Assembly: GCA_000320605.2 (NCBI GenBank)
Contig: KB445795.1
Span: 62,979 to 126,978 of the forward strand
Direction of reading: 5' to 3'
DNA length: 64,000 bases
Source of the DNA: Gelatoporia subvermispora B
Lineage: Eukaryota > Basidiomycota > Agaricomycetes > Polyporales > Gelatoporiaceae
Program-made: the position numbers and the translations under genes
Part shown: piece by piece, positions 11,110 through 23,140 of the stretch
Position numbering within the stretch: the first letter of the stretch is position 1
Layout: every line of letters begins with the position of its first letter
The notes under the pieces: model-generated
What the model saw: the letters and a program-made list of their open reading frames with translations, nothing else
What the model was told of the DNA's origin: nothing
Database searches by the model: none

Positions 11110-14100
11110 ATGGCTCCTTCTCTCCGCAACCAGCAGCCCTATGTGCCTGGCATGGGCAAGGTGTTCGTCACTCCTAAGAAAAGGCAGGCTAAAGCTGCAG
11201 ATCAAGCGCCTGTACACTATATGGGTCGCGACCTCGAAATTGAAGCTCTGAAAAAACGTCTACAACGGCTCGAGACCGGCTGTGGTTCCCGTTCGCCCAC
11301 CCCTGATGCATCTCACAGTGCACCAGGCCCTTCGTCGGGCCCAGTACCGTCGGATTTCGACATCCCGGATATATCTACTGAATCACCAGTACTTCACGAT
11401 GATGCGCCCGAATGCCCCAGTTCACCGTCCAAGCAATCTGCATCCAAAGATGAGGAGACCGAACGTCCTCGGAAACGAAGACGACCTGCTCCCAAGGCGG
11501 TCTTGGAGAGCCTCTACTCACGCTGGCAAGTGTTGCTGCCATCTCTGGTTGATCCGCTACTCGCATATCTACGCCGTACGGCGGGTACTTCTGTTCCCCC
11601 TGAATTTCAGCCAGTCCACGAGTGCTTGAACCAGGGTTGCGCGACTAGAATGCAGGATGTCATATTGTTATTTTGGGACCGTGTGTACATCCTTGTGTAG
11701 CATGAGCTGATGCTTACCGATCCTGCTGCAGATTATGCCACGGTCTCTGTTCCATTTTGCGCTTGCGTTCCGCTCTCGCGTGTCCTGGTTACGTCTGGGA
11801 TGTTTCCAATGGCTCCTTCTCAGCCGCGGATCGCCGTCTCCATTGATCTCCTCGACCTATACCTCTCATTGTTTGAACGCTCTGGTGATGCTGTAACCGC
11901 TCTAGCTCGAGCACTGCGCCACTTCTACATGAGGCGCGGATGGCGGATACTCGATCACAACGTAAGTTTTTTTGAATTGAAACTCAAGCCTTAAACTAAT
12001 GTACTACAGGGGCGCCCTATTGCCGATCCCTTCCGAAAGCTGTTAGGTCGTGCTATCCAGTGGTACGACAGCCTCCGCATCCTCATCGAGCAAACCATCG
12101 AGGATGCCATCGATCAAGCACGATCTCTTGTTTCCAATCACCTCGCATCTCAATCTCCGGCCGGGAGCACCTTGCCAAATGCTCAATCGCTGGCGCTCAG
12201 CAGCACAACTGCGATTGATGTGCAGTCCCCCACTCTCAGCAGCGCGACCTTGGTTGATGTGTCATCGCCACCACATCCTATATCCTGTATGCCGCTACCC
12301 ACTACTTGTGGCGAAACTGCTGTCGATCAAGTCGCGGATCCTACCGGTTCGCAGTCTTCAAACACTACGAGTATTCCAGATCATGCTAGTACATCGGTCC
12401 CAGCAGATGACCCACGGACAGCATCTCCACCTCAATCGGCAGCCTCAATCTTGCAACGTCGCTGCCCAGCGTGCTTTGGGAGTGATCAATGGGGTCGTCC
12501 ATTCTCAGAGTATGTCCGCAATCGCTGTTTTGCCACGTCTATACTGATCTGCATCGGTTTAGTGGTGGAGATGTCGTCCTCGCCGTTGATGGCAACTTCA
12601 GCCACCGCCATCTTCGGAGTGCTGGGGATAGTCCCGCGTTCTATCAGCCGGAGTATTTTCTCCCAAAATCTCAAATAGACGCCATTGGAGAGCGGATCGA
12701 TGCTTTACGCAAAAAGTCTCCGAGCTCGACATACATCAAGAGGGTTCCTGATGAGGCCGTGGATAACTGCGAACGTGGTCATGAGGCGGCAGATGAGTCC
12801 AAGGTCAAGACACCTACGGATCACTTCGATGATACTGGCGTGATGGCTATCATCTGTACTCACGACATCCCGCTGTTCATGGCCAACATTGACACCCCTG
12901 GGGAACAAATGAAGTATGCTGTAGGTCTGATTGAGCATGTTGCCACATTGCTACCGGAGAATGCCACGATCGGGCTTCTCTACGATATCGCATGCAAGTG
13001 CGAACGCAGCATTGGATTGGTAAGCATCTCGTCGTATTTGTCCACATTGACGCTCATCTTTGCTCGGCCCAGTACAATCTCCTCCCGGAATCACTGCAAC
13101 AGCGCCTGCTCTGGGCCACCTCTGTCATGCATGCATATGGCCATCAGTGGTCATGCCAAATTGTCTATAATCCTCGTCTATGCCCTGGATTTGGCTTAAG
13201 AGACGGCGAAGGCGTGGAGCGCCTTTGGTCACGTCTCCGCGTCTTTATCCCTGTTACCAGAACCTCCGGAGTGCGTCCTGGATGTCTCTCTTTTGATCTC
13301 GTGCTGATCCCCGAGGTAGCGATCTCGTCGTATATGGATCTTGGACCGGCAGGTGCGCGCAATAGGTATCGACCTGCGAGAGAATCTCGGAGTCTTCATT
13401 GTTCGCAAATACAAGCATGGCGTTCGGGAACAGCGCACATCAGCCAAGGCCATCTTGGACCAAATGAAGACCCCTATAGCGGAACTGCGGGATCAATGGA
13501 CACATCAGCGGGAGGCACAGTTATCCGTTCGTGCACGTGAGTCACCCAAACTTTGTTTTGCAGCTGCCTTACTCATACATACTCGCAGACGCTCCCGCGC
13601 GTCTGAAAAAAGAAGTCAATGCAGTCATCACTTTGCAGACTGAGATAGACCGTGTCGATGAGGCCATCGAGGCCATCAGTACCCAGCTCAGCGCAGAGAA
13701 CGCGCTACCACAATGTGAGACTATTCTGGGCAATCTGCGACGTACATCCGCGGAGCTTGGCAGCCGTGCAGAGATGCTGTACAGCTCTCTGAACGTCGGC
13801 GCTATCTTCCCCGAGCTCAAGGGCATTAACGCCGAGTTGGTGCGCATGCTCATCCTCACCAGGGATATCAAGGTCAACATCCGCAAACGGGTTACAGCCC
13901 AGCTCCTGGAATACGATCGGATCGACCGAGCCGCAGGCGGCAAGGACAATCCCCTAGGTATGTGGTCAAGGGCCATTAATGAGATGGAACTAACAACCAT
14001 CTGCAGGCACCAAATTGCATCAACAGACCCGCAAGGCCATCCAGAAGCGGCAGCCTGCGATTCTCTCTGCTATTCGCAAATACAACAAGTATTGTGCTAC

Positions 14101-16006
14101 TATCGAGCAGCTCATCTCGAATCACATCCCAAAGTTGGCCATCCCGGTACCAAGGCCGCTCTCTACGGATCTCACCGTCCTGCGGGAGAGCTCCGATCTC
14201 TTTGAGGATGTCTGGATCACAACCTCACCGGCTGCAGCTAAGCCGAAGTGGCTAGAAGATTCTGACGTTCGTCTGGGCATTCGCGCCATGCTCAAGCAAG
14301 ACAGGTGTGCCGAGGAAGAGGGTCGTTTACGTCGGGAGGCAAACAACCTTCATCGGTGGTTTGGGCTCGAATTAGCAGCAATAGAGGTAGCCATGAAACT
14401 GTCTGACAGTACGTGACACATGTGACAGACATCGGCCATTCTCGTACTGAGCTCTGGTTGTTTTTTCAGATATCCTCCTCACTCCACTCCTGCAGCAACG
14501 CATCGATGATATCGCCATTTTAGAAAGTCTCTGGGACACAGTATTTGTCACCCAAGATCAATTTAGGCTGCGAGCGGCATGGGCAAAGGTGACAAGCCAG
14601 AACATATTGCAGTCATGGGGCGTAAAACAGTCTATCACTGCTGGATCCGTACCTACCCCGCTCCCCTCGGTAGCATTTCCGACATCAGTGGACAACGAGG
14701 ATCCTGGTGACGAGTTCATCTCTGTTCCCGAGACGTCAGACTCTTTGGAGATGATTGACGTGCTGGAAACTCTCAATGACATGCAAGACGAGCACGAGGA
14801 AGGTATGAGTGCGAGATGTGTCTCCCGCAAATGCGCCTCACAATAACATGCAGATGGATCCAACACGCATGTGCCTGACAACAGTGGCGCAGTAAAACCG
14901 GGTGAGTCGCTTGAGCATTAGATAATTTCCGCACTAATGACATTTCAGATGAATCCAATATGCATGCGACTGACGACCATCACGTACTTGTGCCTCGCAA
15001 TAATGTCGCAAATACGGCGGAACTTGGTGATTCACCCGTCTTCCGATTCTCACGTATTTGCGGCTCATAATAGCTCCGTAGATGAATCCCGTCCCCACGC
15101 AACTCAGGATGTTCATATGTTGGAGGCTACCGTAAACAAAGCTCCAGTGCACCAGTTCTCAATCAAATTTCAATGGGTGGTTCCTGTGAGCAAGCAGCTT
15201 TTATTTGTTGATCTATCTCATGGTCGCTTCAGAATACCATCAACATTGACACTTTTGCGGAGTTGTCCACCATGGTGTTCATGCCGCCGGAGAAATACAT
15301 CAGCAACGATCGCATCCTTGCACGCACAGCTCAATCTCGCGCTGTCTGCTTTACGCCGGAAGACTATAGTCGGCTGGTAAATCCAGCTACCATGCTTACT
15401 GGCGATTGCATCAATAGCTGTGCAGTTCTTCTCCAGCACTCTCTTGACGGACGATCTATGTCCCCTAACTGTGCTATCTTCTCAACGTACGACATTGTGA
15501 GTGCAGCCCGATTAGATGATGGAGGAGCACTGTCTCGATCCATCCAGTGGACCGGATTCTGGGAACGCCCAATATGGCTCATTCCAGTACATCGTGAAGG
15601 AGCCATTGGCCACTGGACGATCGTGATTGCTGACGTTCCGAAGGCAACATTCTATCACTTCGATAGTCTTGCCAACGTGTCGCTTTGGAAGTCTGATGTG
15701 CGACGCGCATTTCACTTGATTTTGCGTGTGTACGAGGTGACATCAACGCCTCCACCTTGCACACCTTGGCGTGCAGTTCCACTAACCGTAAGTCCTAATA
15801 TTCTTACACATGGGACCATGCTCACTGTCGTCTAGATCTCGAGTATACAGAGTAATGGCATAGACTGTGGAGTGTGGGTGTTGGCCATGATGGCAGCCCT
15901 GGTTCGTGGGTTTCATTCAACGGGTCTGACGGAGCACGATCTACCGCGATTTCGTCAGTATCTGTGTCATCTTGTTTGTAAACTACCAGAGCGTACATCA
16001 GCGTAA
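11110..16006 (+). CDS. KDZ transposase fused to a Ulp1-type cysteine protease
   Basis: A 1410-aa protein from 14 exons whose phases close exactly: 11110-11680, 11732-11961, 12010-12509, 12563-13019, 13073-13270, 13320-13536, 13589-13957, 14007-14408, 14470-14802, 14854-14901, 14949-15026, 15082-15185, 15233-15787, 15836-16006. A basic N-terminus leads to a CxC-type segment (FCACVPLSRVLVTSG, about 200). The KDZ catalytic core has VVLAVDGNFS (about 440), LLYDIACKCE (about 577) and DGEGVERLW (about 630), supplying the D-D-E acids. A helical coiled-coil-rich region follows. Residues 1169-1410 form the Ulp1/SENP protease with GHWTIV (His, about 1296), FDSL (Asp, about 1312) and QSNGIDCG (Gln/Cys, about 1359-1365). 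It would excise and insert the element; the protease may act on SUMO-like conjugates or process the polyprotein. The role of the fusion is inference. The ATG at 11110 follows the TIR closely. Confidence 0.88.
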
Positions 16007-16007
16007 T

Positions 16008-16701
16008 CTAGGTCTTCTCCACTGACATATTCGTGAGAGTCTGCCATCGTAAGGCATTTGCATCGACCAGTGACAGATAGTGTGATACTGGAAATGTATC
16101 TAAAGTATGAAGGTCCTCCCACATGCAATAAATACGCTGAGCTGACCATGTCATGTACTGCTCATCCTCATCCGAACCGAAGTGGATCAGTCCCTCGTTA
16201 TCTAGCCAGTCCTTTAGTAGACTAGAACAAAGATCGATGTATTGAGTGCGTCTCTCGGCGATGCGACCTTCTTGGCAGTCTTTCACTCGTTGTAAGCCAT
16301 CCTCGCGCAATTCATCACGGTAGCGGGTCACCTGCGGTTACCAATTGTTATCAGTGCGTGAGGAGAGGTACATATCAGCATGCACTAACCATCTCATTAT
16401 TGTCTGTTGCTGAAGTGAGGACTATCTCCACAAGATATTCCGGCAGTTCCGGCAATGATAGAGGATCAGAAGTAGGGCTTGAGGTAGACAGTGCATTGCG
16501 CCGACGATGCTTCTTTGTGTATGCTTGGATATTGAGTCTCTGGCGCCTGGCTCTGCCTCTGTAACCGATATGAGCCGAGAGACGCACAACCCGACTTGGA
16601 GTGACTTTGTCGTACTCATCGGTCGCCTCCCTCACTTTTTGTCTGCATCTATGCTCTGCTTCTCGCTCTGATACTGTCAAATACTTTGCTCGTCGCCCCA
16701 T
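16008..16701 (-). CDS. KDZ-associated small protein of unknown function, 211 aa
   Basis: Two exons, 16701-16390 and 16331-16008, joined by a 58-bp GT-AG intron in phase 0. The start MGRRAKYLTVSERE is basic and is followed by Arg/Lys-rich segments (YRGRARRQRLN, KKHRRRN), which suggests DNA or RNA binding; the second half is acidic and tryptophan-containing (LLKDWLDNEGLIHFGSDEDE). It converges on the transposase with one base between the two stop codons, so the transcripts must overlap. I do not recognise a named domain. Its place inside the TIRs marks it as element cargo. Confidence 0.7.
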
Positions 16702-17333
16702 GAAAGAAACGATGATAAACAATGATGTATGAATAGTGGATAGACCAGCAGGAATGGGATTTGGGTCAAGATGCTGTAGGTGGTACGTACCGAGTCTCTA
16801 GTCCTTGTGCTACTCCCAAATCTAATGTGCAACATATGCACCCAGCCCATCTTGCGGCATATCATTATGTTCGGGCTCTCTGCCTAATCATGTTGCCGTC
16901 TATGACGCCCGTGTATGTACTCTCTATCTCTGCGAAGATGGCATTTCTGACCATCACCCCGTTATACAACATGCCATTGGAGGCCTGATACCATGTTGCA
17001 GCATGTGCCACTGCTTCTCAAAGCTACCACGAAGCCTCCCTGTCACCCAAGTGGGCTATCTGCTACCTGGCTCGAGCTAGCTGGGCGACGATCACCCGTA
17101 AATGGACGACAAGGCCATAGGATGTTACATATGGGATTCACGCCTCGCTCGTAGATGCCCCCGCAATTTTCCTCTTGCTTTCTTCCCTCATTCTTGCCGG
17201 CTCATCTTCATCTTTCGCTCTTGGTTTTGCTCCAGCCAATTTCCTTTGTAACTATCTTTTTGGCGTTCTTACAACGGTGAGACACTGTCTTTTCATGTTC
17301 GAGCCATGCTTACCTGACCCCGTCTTATCCAGG
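16702..17333. promoter_or_regulatory. Divergent upstream region between two KDZ cargo genes
   Basis: A noncoding gap of about 630 bp between a minus-strand gene starting at 16701 and a plus-strand gene starting near 17334. It probably holds both promoters. A pyrimidine-rich stretch lies at 17170-17230. No specific motif is called. Confidence 0.4.
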
Positions 17334-20300
17334 ATGCCTCCTTGTCCGGCTGAAGATGCAGAGGGACACATTGCGGATGTGCACGAAGGTGTCGGTGAAG
17401 CGTCCCAGCACGCACCTCGACCTCAGCGTGCGCTGACACGCAGTATGCTACCCCCGTCATCACCGTATGCTCGTGCAGCCCCGAGGCCATTTCTTGCAGG
17501 GGCTTTTCAGCACACCCGGCAGCCCTTGTCAATGCTAGGAAGCCCGACCTCCCGTCTACCGCTGCCGCCACATCTCCCGCCCTTTATGATGGCATCTAAT
17601 CTACTGCCTCCTCCACTACCGCCTCCTCCGCCTACCCATCCAGCACACCCTCCAATCGCAACGCTACCACAAGCATCGCAGTCCTCCATCGACGATAAGG
17701 AAGACATCTACGATGAACTGATGCCCAATTCCGAAGAATTGCATCATTTTGATAAAATCGACCAGGCGCAGCGTACCAATGGTACCACGTACTCTGGTAC
17801 GTCGGACATGTCGTTGTCCTGGGATGAGTCACCAGACGTCTCAATTGTTCGAGGCTATGTAAGTGTCCGTTTATGTGATGCTGCAATGTGCACGTACTCA
17901 CCAGAAATGTGCAGCATGCAGATATGTCTACAAACATTGAGCCGTCCTATCGAGACTACCCCAGCGAGCCCGATGCCCACGATGATCTTGCTTCATCCTC
18001 GCTGGTTATGCTGGCTTCTGCCGTCCAGCGAGCCCCTCGCATGCCCGTCCCAGCAGCCGCCACAGCAGCCACCATGCCCTCTGATCGAACGGAGATACCT
18101 GGCAGCACGACTGCTCCCACTGTCTCCGAGGCATCCGACCGCCTGACAGAGATCCAGTCTGCCAACCCTCATCCGACTCATCTTGAGCCGTCGCAGGTGA
18201 CTTCACGCTTGTCGCCTGCAAATTTGCCCCTGCGAGCACTGTCACCTGCGGCTGATCCTCCCCATGGTTCGTCCGCTCCCTCAATCATCGCTGCCCAGGT
18301 GCTCGACCGTCGCTCGCCGAGCGCGCCGCCATTTGCACCAGCCTCCCAAGTCGCGGCATTATCAGCTGGCGAGGTGGCGGATCAACAGGTGCCTGAAACA
18401 CCTGATGTTACTCTCAAGATACACATCAACCCGCCATCTCGGCCGGAGGCAGCGGGTCTGAACATTGACATGGCCCAGCAGATTGCGACAGCCCATCGGT
18501 ACCGGATGCCTGACCCGCTGTCACACCACCAGTATCAGACTCTTATGGCGTCACTACCCCCATCGTCTCCATTCCCCCCATCTCCGGTGTCGTCAGTTCT
18601 CGGTGGTCACCACGAGGATGCTGCAGGTGACTTACGGGAGGATGTTGCAGCCAATGAAGGCTCAGTCCGGGCCGAGTCACTAACAGCTCCACAAGATGCT
18701 GCGATCGAGCGAAACGCAGCAAGCGACGACGCTCGTGTAGATGAGATCGACGATGATCTCACAACAGCCGAAGAGAAGAGGCAGCGCCGCATGACGAAGG
18801 AGCTTCTGGTCAAAACCCATGAAGCTCTTCACGGTGTGGATGCCCTGTTTAACCAGATCGCTACAGACCTGGATATCGACTCAGAGAAATTGTGCGCCAT
18901 CTACAGCAACCGCGAGTCTCATACAAAGTTCCAGCCGAGCCTCTGGTCACTCTACCAGGGCTATCATAGCGAATATATGGCTCAGGAGTGCTGACGGCTC
19001 GGCAAAGATGAGGACGGTAAGTGCAATATAAAGTCTCGAAGAAGTAGAGCTAACTAATAATCTACAGGTAACTATGTTATCAGCGAAGACCGGGCCATCG
19101 TAGGGCAATGCTGGGAAGAGTTCAAGAAAGCTCACCATAACGACGAGAAGACCATGCGAGAGATTCTAACGACCGTTCAGGATATGCGGATCCTGATGCA
19201 AGGGAAAGGACGCACTGTCGGCTCTCGGAAGCGTGCGTGGACCGACTTCATTGCCGAATCAAGTCGCAACTTCGACATAGCACACAAGCGCTATGGGTTC
19301 GAGTGTGCATTTGCTGCAACTGGCGGAAATGCCCGTCAAGATGACAGCCTGGGAGTCGTCTATGAGACTGCCGCTGCGAAAGGAGTATGTATTCGCAATA
19401 GTGCAGTCAAAGTTGAGTTACTAACAATTTATCCGTAGTTCTTTCAGCGCGTGGCGCGCACGTCAGACGTCGATACCATACTGGGCCATCTCCGAACCAA
19501 TGCTATGTAAGTGTTAGGTTGCCCATCATCGTCAGTACTACAGCTCACTGGGATAGGCTCTACAACTCGGAGCGCACAGTTATGCTAGCCCATGATGGCG
19601 TGGTTCCTCCGGACGAAGGTGCTATGCTAGGCAGGTCAGATATGGGCGGATCGGCATCGAAGGCACCATATAGACCATCGCTCCCATCAGGAAGCAAGTC
19701 CAAGAAGTCGGAACGCGCCCTGGACCGTGAAGTGTCCTTACATCTTCCAGAAGAAGATGACGCGATTGCGGGCCCGTCTAAAGCCGCATCAACGGCTGAA
19801 CGCGCTGCTTCGGTGATGAGCATTCCGAGCGTATTCGAAGATTTCAACGGGCCCTCGCTGAGTAACATGCATCCGGACACCGCTCTGAAGTATCTCAGAT
19901 CCCGTCTGTGTAGCATGATGAGTAAGTGTCACCTTTGATTAGCTATGTGTGATACGATACTGATGTAGATGCAGCCGAGGCGATCAGAAAGTTTGCAATA
20001 CAACAGGGAAACAAGGGCAAACTCGCAATGCAGATCACGCTGCTCCCTTGGAAGACCATGAGCAGCACGTGCTGCAAGGAGAGGATTGTATGGTTGAACT
20101 GGCCGCCTGGAGTACCGTGGCCAGGCGAGTCGGATTCAAAGGGCATTGCGATTCTTACATACGTGCAACGCCAGCTATTGCTCGCTGCGATCGACGATGA
20201 GGATTTCCCTCTCCTATGTGTTTGCGATCACGAGGTCAATCGGCACCTTGATCAGCCGGCAGGTGCAAAGGGTATGTTCACCTCTCAGTCTCTGCTATCG

Positions 20301-21913
20301 CCTGGGCTTGGCACTGATAGATGATACTTGCAGGCAAAAAACATAACTATCTCGCAATTATCGGTGCGCCGCCAGACTACAAGTCATCACATGCTCGTGG
20401 ACTTCGAGTGTGGCACTCGAAGACCACCAACCGCACGTGGGCAGACTATGATGGTGAACCTCGCCTGGCCCGACCTGAAGGCGAAGAATCTACAAGTGAA
20501 GATCCCGTCCTGCATCCTCCCCGACTATCGCGCAAACGCCAAATTGTCGCACCTACGACCGAGGAGGAGACATCCGAGGCGGCCACGGAGCTTGCCGAAA
20601 ACTCGCCCAAGCCGAAGCGGCTGCGTGTGGATCCGCAGCCTGCAAAGGCAAAGAGCACAGGTAACTCACCATCAAAGAAAGCTACTGCATCTCCTCGCGC
20701 TCGTAAGCCGCAGTTCAAGATGTCTAAGCCCGCGTTGCAGAGAGCTCCATCTCCAGTGTTCGGCCCACCTAAGGCGAAGGCGGCAGTCTCAAAGACACCA
20801 ATCGAGATCTTCTCGTCGTCCTCATCGATTGAGTGCGCCAGCTCAATCCCCGTAGTCCTGAAGGAGCCTCATGCAGCAGCAAAACCTAATGCTGATTCGG
20901 ATGTGGAGATCATCTCCTTCTCGCCGAAAAAGCCACCAGCTCCATCTCGTACACTGCCAGCGCCGCCGACAAACGACACGGCCAAGTTGGGTGCTTTGCA
21001 CCTACCGCAACCACCCACGATGAGCAAGCGTCTACTGCCCGCCATCAGTGATATCGATCCTGTGGTAGATACGCCGACAAAGCCATCCCGGAGGGGACGT
21101 TTGGTGCGGACTAAATCGGGACGCGTAGTCCGTCAGCAAGCTCCTTTGTCGCAATCACTGCAACCAATTCAGAGCCTGCCTGACCCCCATCCCGGACCAA
21201 CTGGCTGTACGGTCTTTGTCGACGTGCCGCCCCTGAAAGCTCCACCCGAGTCGTACGTCGAACTGACCTCTCCGACACGGCGACACAAAGGCAAGCATGT
21301 TCAACGCCAGCCTGATGCCATCCTGGATGAGGCCGCCCGCCGGAAGAGAGCTGCGGTCATCCGACATCCGATCCCACCGGATGCGGAAGATCCTTTCATC
21401 TATATGGCGCTGAAGCCCGGACCTGATGGGCAACTTCCTACTCCTCCGGCACCACGCAAACTCGGGCAGCCGTCATCGTCTGCCCCTGATGATGCTGGGC
21501 CGAGCAAATCCGCTTGGGACGAAAGCCAGGATACTGTCCACCGGCGTCCATTCCCGACGCATGCGCCTGTGCCGGCGCCAGTGCCAGCACCTGCGCGGGC
21601 GCCTGTGCCTCCACCTGCGACATTCCCGATGTCATTCAACACAATGCCTGTGCCTGCGCCCGCACCGACACAGTTCCCTGCACCTGCGCCATTCCCGATG
21701 CCCACGGCCCCATCTTTCCCGATGCCCTCGGCTCAATCTTTCCCGATGCCCGCTGCTCAATCCTTCCCGATACCCACTGCTGCCGTACCTGGAGTGGCCT
21801 CTGGATTCCCAATGGGATTCGACGCACAGATGCTGCAGCAGTTTCAGCAGTTTCAGTGGTTCATGCAGCAACAGAAGGGCCCAGGACAACAGCCAGGGTC
21901 GCGGGATAGCTAA
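17334..21913 (+). pseudogene. Large KDZ accessory gene with one premature stop
   Basis: A multi-exon gene filling the right half of the KDZ element. Exons begin 17334-17858 and 17915-19016, then 19068-19384, about 19440-19505, about 19557-19920, about 19974-20270 and about 20334-21913. The first third is Pro/Ser/Ala-rich and disordered. A conserved-looking core follows (AEEKRQRRMTKELLVKTHEAL, SLWSLYQGYHSEYMAQE, ITLLPWKTMSSTCCKE, FPLLCVCDHEVNRHL). The C-terminus has repeated FPMP/APVPAP motifs and a Gln-rich tail. A TGA at 18992-18994 (QEC-stop-RLGKDEDG) breaks the core while the frame stays open on both sides; CGA-to-TGA is the simplest origin. I do not recognise the family. A DNA-binding accessory role is only a guess from its position. 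Confidence 0.6.
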
Positions 21914-22555
21914 ATGAACCACGTCGCAATGCACATGCTCACGCGCCGACTTTCTTGAATCTTCACAACTTCTTGTTCATGCTATCTCAAACTGCTACAT
22001 CTTGGTCCCGCAGCTCAGGTATCGCAACGCCCCCGCACTGATCACCATCACCCGCCTGAACGACTGCGTAGATACATCTTTGTAGGATCTTGGTCCGTTG
22101 TCCTTGTATTCTTTGCTTCTCCCTGTTGTCAATTACCGTTCCACTGCCCTGTTCAGTCCATTCTTGCTGTATACCCTCGAGTTGACGAGCATGCTTTGTG
22201 ATGAAGATCACATTTGTTTTCGCTCGATATCATCTTGAGATCTTGTTGTACTGTAGTCTTCTCTGTGTACTGTAGTTTGCAGCAACATGGAGTAATATCA
22301 ACTAACAGTGGGCCTATAGCGAGACATTGTTAAGACTGTAATTCAAGCATACCGCACGTACAAACCCGTCGCACGACACGTGTTCATGTTCAGGTCTCAT
22401 ATGAGTTCTCTAGCGGATGCACGCGTGCAACGTATGCTCTTCTTGGCCCGCAGAGGACGTGTTTGCCTCATAAACAATGCTGCATACATTGTTCACCGGT
22501 ACTGTGTTGAAAACAACAAAGGTATGAGGGTATACATGGGGCACAGGGACGCGAT
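21914..22555. other. Noncoding 3' region inside the KDZ element
   Basis: Downstream of the accessory gene stop and inside the right TIR. No gene, repeat or RNA is seen. Confidence 0.5.
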
Positions 22556-22817
22556 CGGACGTGCGGGCCAGTGGCGCACGCACCGCGATTCCGACTCGGA
22601 ACGAGCATTACATCGTAGAGGATGCACCGCATGGATCCAGGAGGCTATCTGGGCATAATCGACGCGCACGGCGCCAGAAAAGGTATAACACAGTGGGCGC
22701 CACCCGCGATAAGTCGGACGATATGCCCAAGATGGGGCTTCTAAGGCCCTTGCTATAGGTACCATACAAGGGCATTAGAAGGGTATTACGTAAGCATTAG
22801 ATGCCTGGACCGAGGTG
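22556..22817. repeat. KDZ right TIR
   Basis: About 262 bp that match, in reverse complement, the two halves of the left TIR (7503-7627 and 10899-11035). It is uninterrupted and so shows the original sequence at the hAT insertion point. Confidence 0.88.
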
Positions 22818-22825
22818 GTCTAGAC
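22818..22825. repeat. Right target site duplication of KDZ element
   Basis: GTCTAGAC, second copy. Confidence 0.85.
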
Positions 22826-23140
22826 TATATTGCATGCGAGGCAGATAGGGTGCGAGAACTCGGAACATGCGCAGCCCTCCGAGTTCCGGTGACACAAGGC
22901 GCGCAGCTGTCATCCATCGCCCTCGAACGTCACGTCACGGATCGGTTTTCTCTCCGCGCCAGCCACGACAAGCCCGCGAGGCCGCAGGCGCCGGAACCAT
23001 AACTTTCGACCGCGGAACCCATGCATCGGACCGCAGCCACATACGCATCCTGCCCCGCAATTCCTCAGCGCATGCGATTTCTGCGCGTCGTGGCTCCTGT
23101 GCAAAGTACTCTTGTGTCATTCTCATCTACTATCCTGGTT
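22826..23140 (-). other. Distal upstream flank of NLR A, displaced by KDZ
   Basis: Homologous to about 56204-56450 beyond NLR C (shared stretches such as TATTGCATGCGAGGC and GAGTTCCGGTGACACAAGG). It is the continuation of 7022-7502. Confidence 0.75.

Larger units (their letters stand above)
7503..22817 (+). mobile_element. KDZ DNA transposon with long terminal inverted repeats
   Basis: A 15,315-bp element, about 12.04 kb without the nested hAT and its duplicated target. Ends begin CACCTCGGTCCAGGCATCT and end in its reverse complement. It is flanked by the 8-bp direct repeat GTCTAGAC (7495-7502 and 22818-22825). The paralogous flank of NLR C (about 56190-56220) has a single GTCTGGAC and no element, which serves as an empty site. 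The cargo is a KDZ transposase-Ulp1 gene, a convergent small gene and a large accessory gene. The 8-bp target duplication fits the Zisupton/KDZ superfamily. The transposase gene is intact. Confidence 0.9.
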
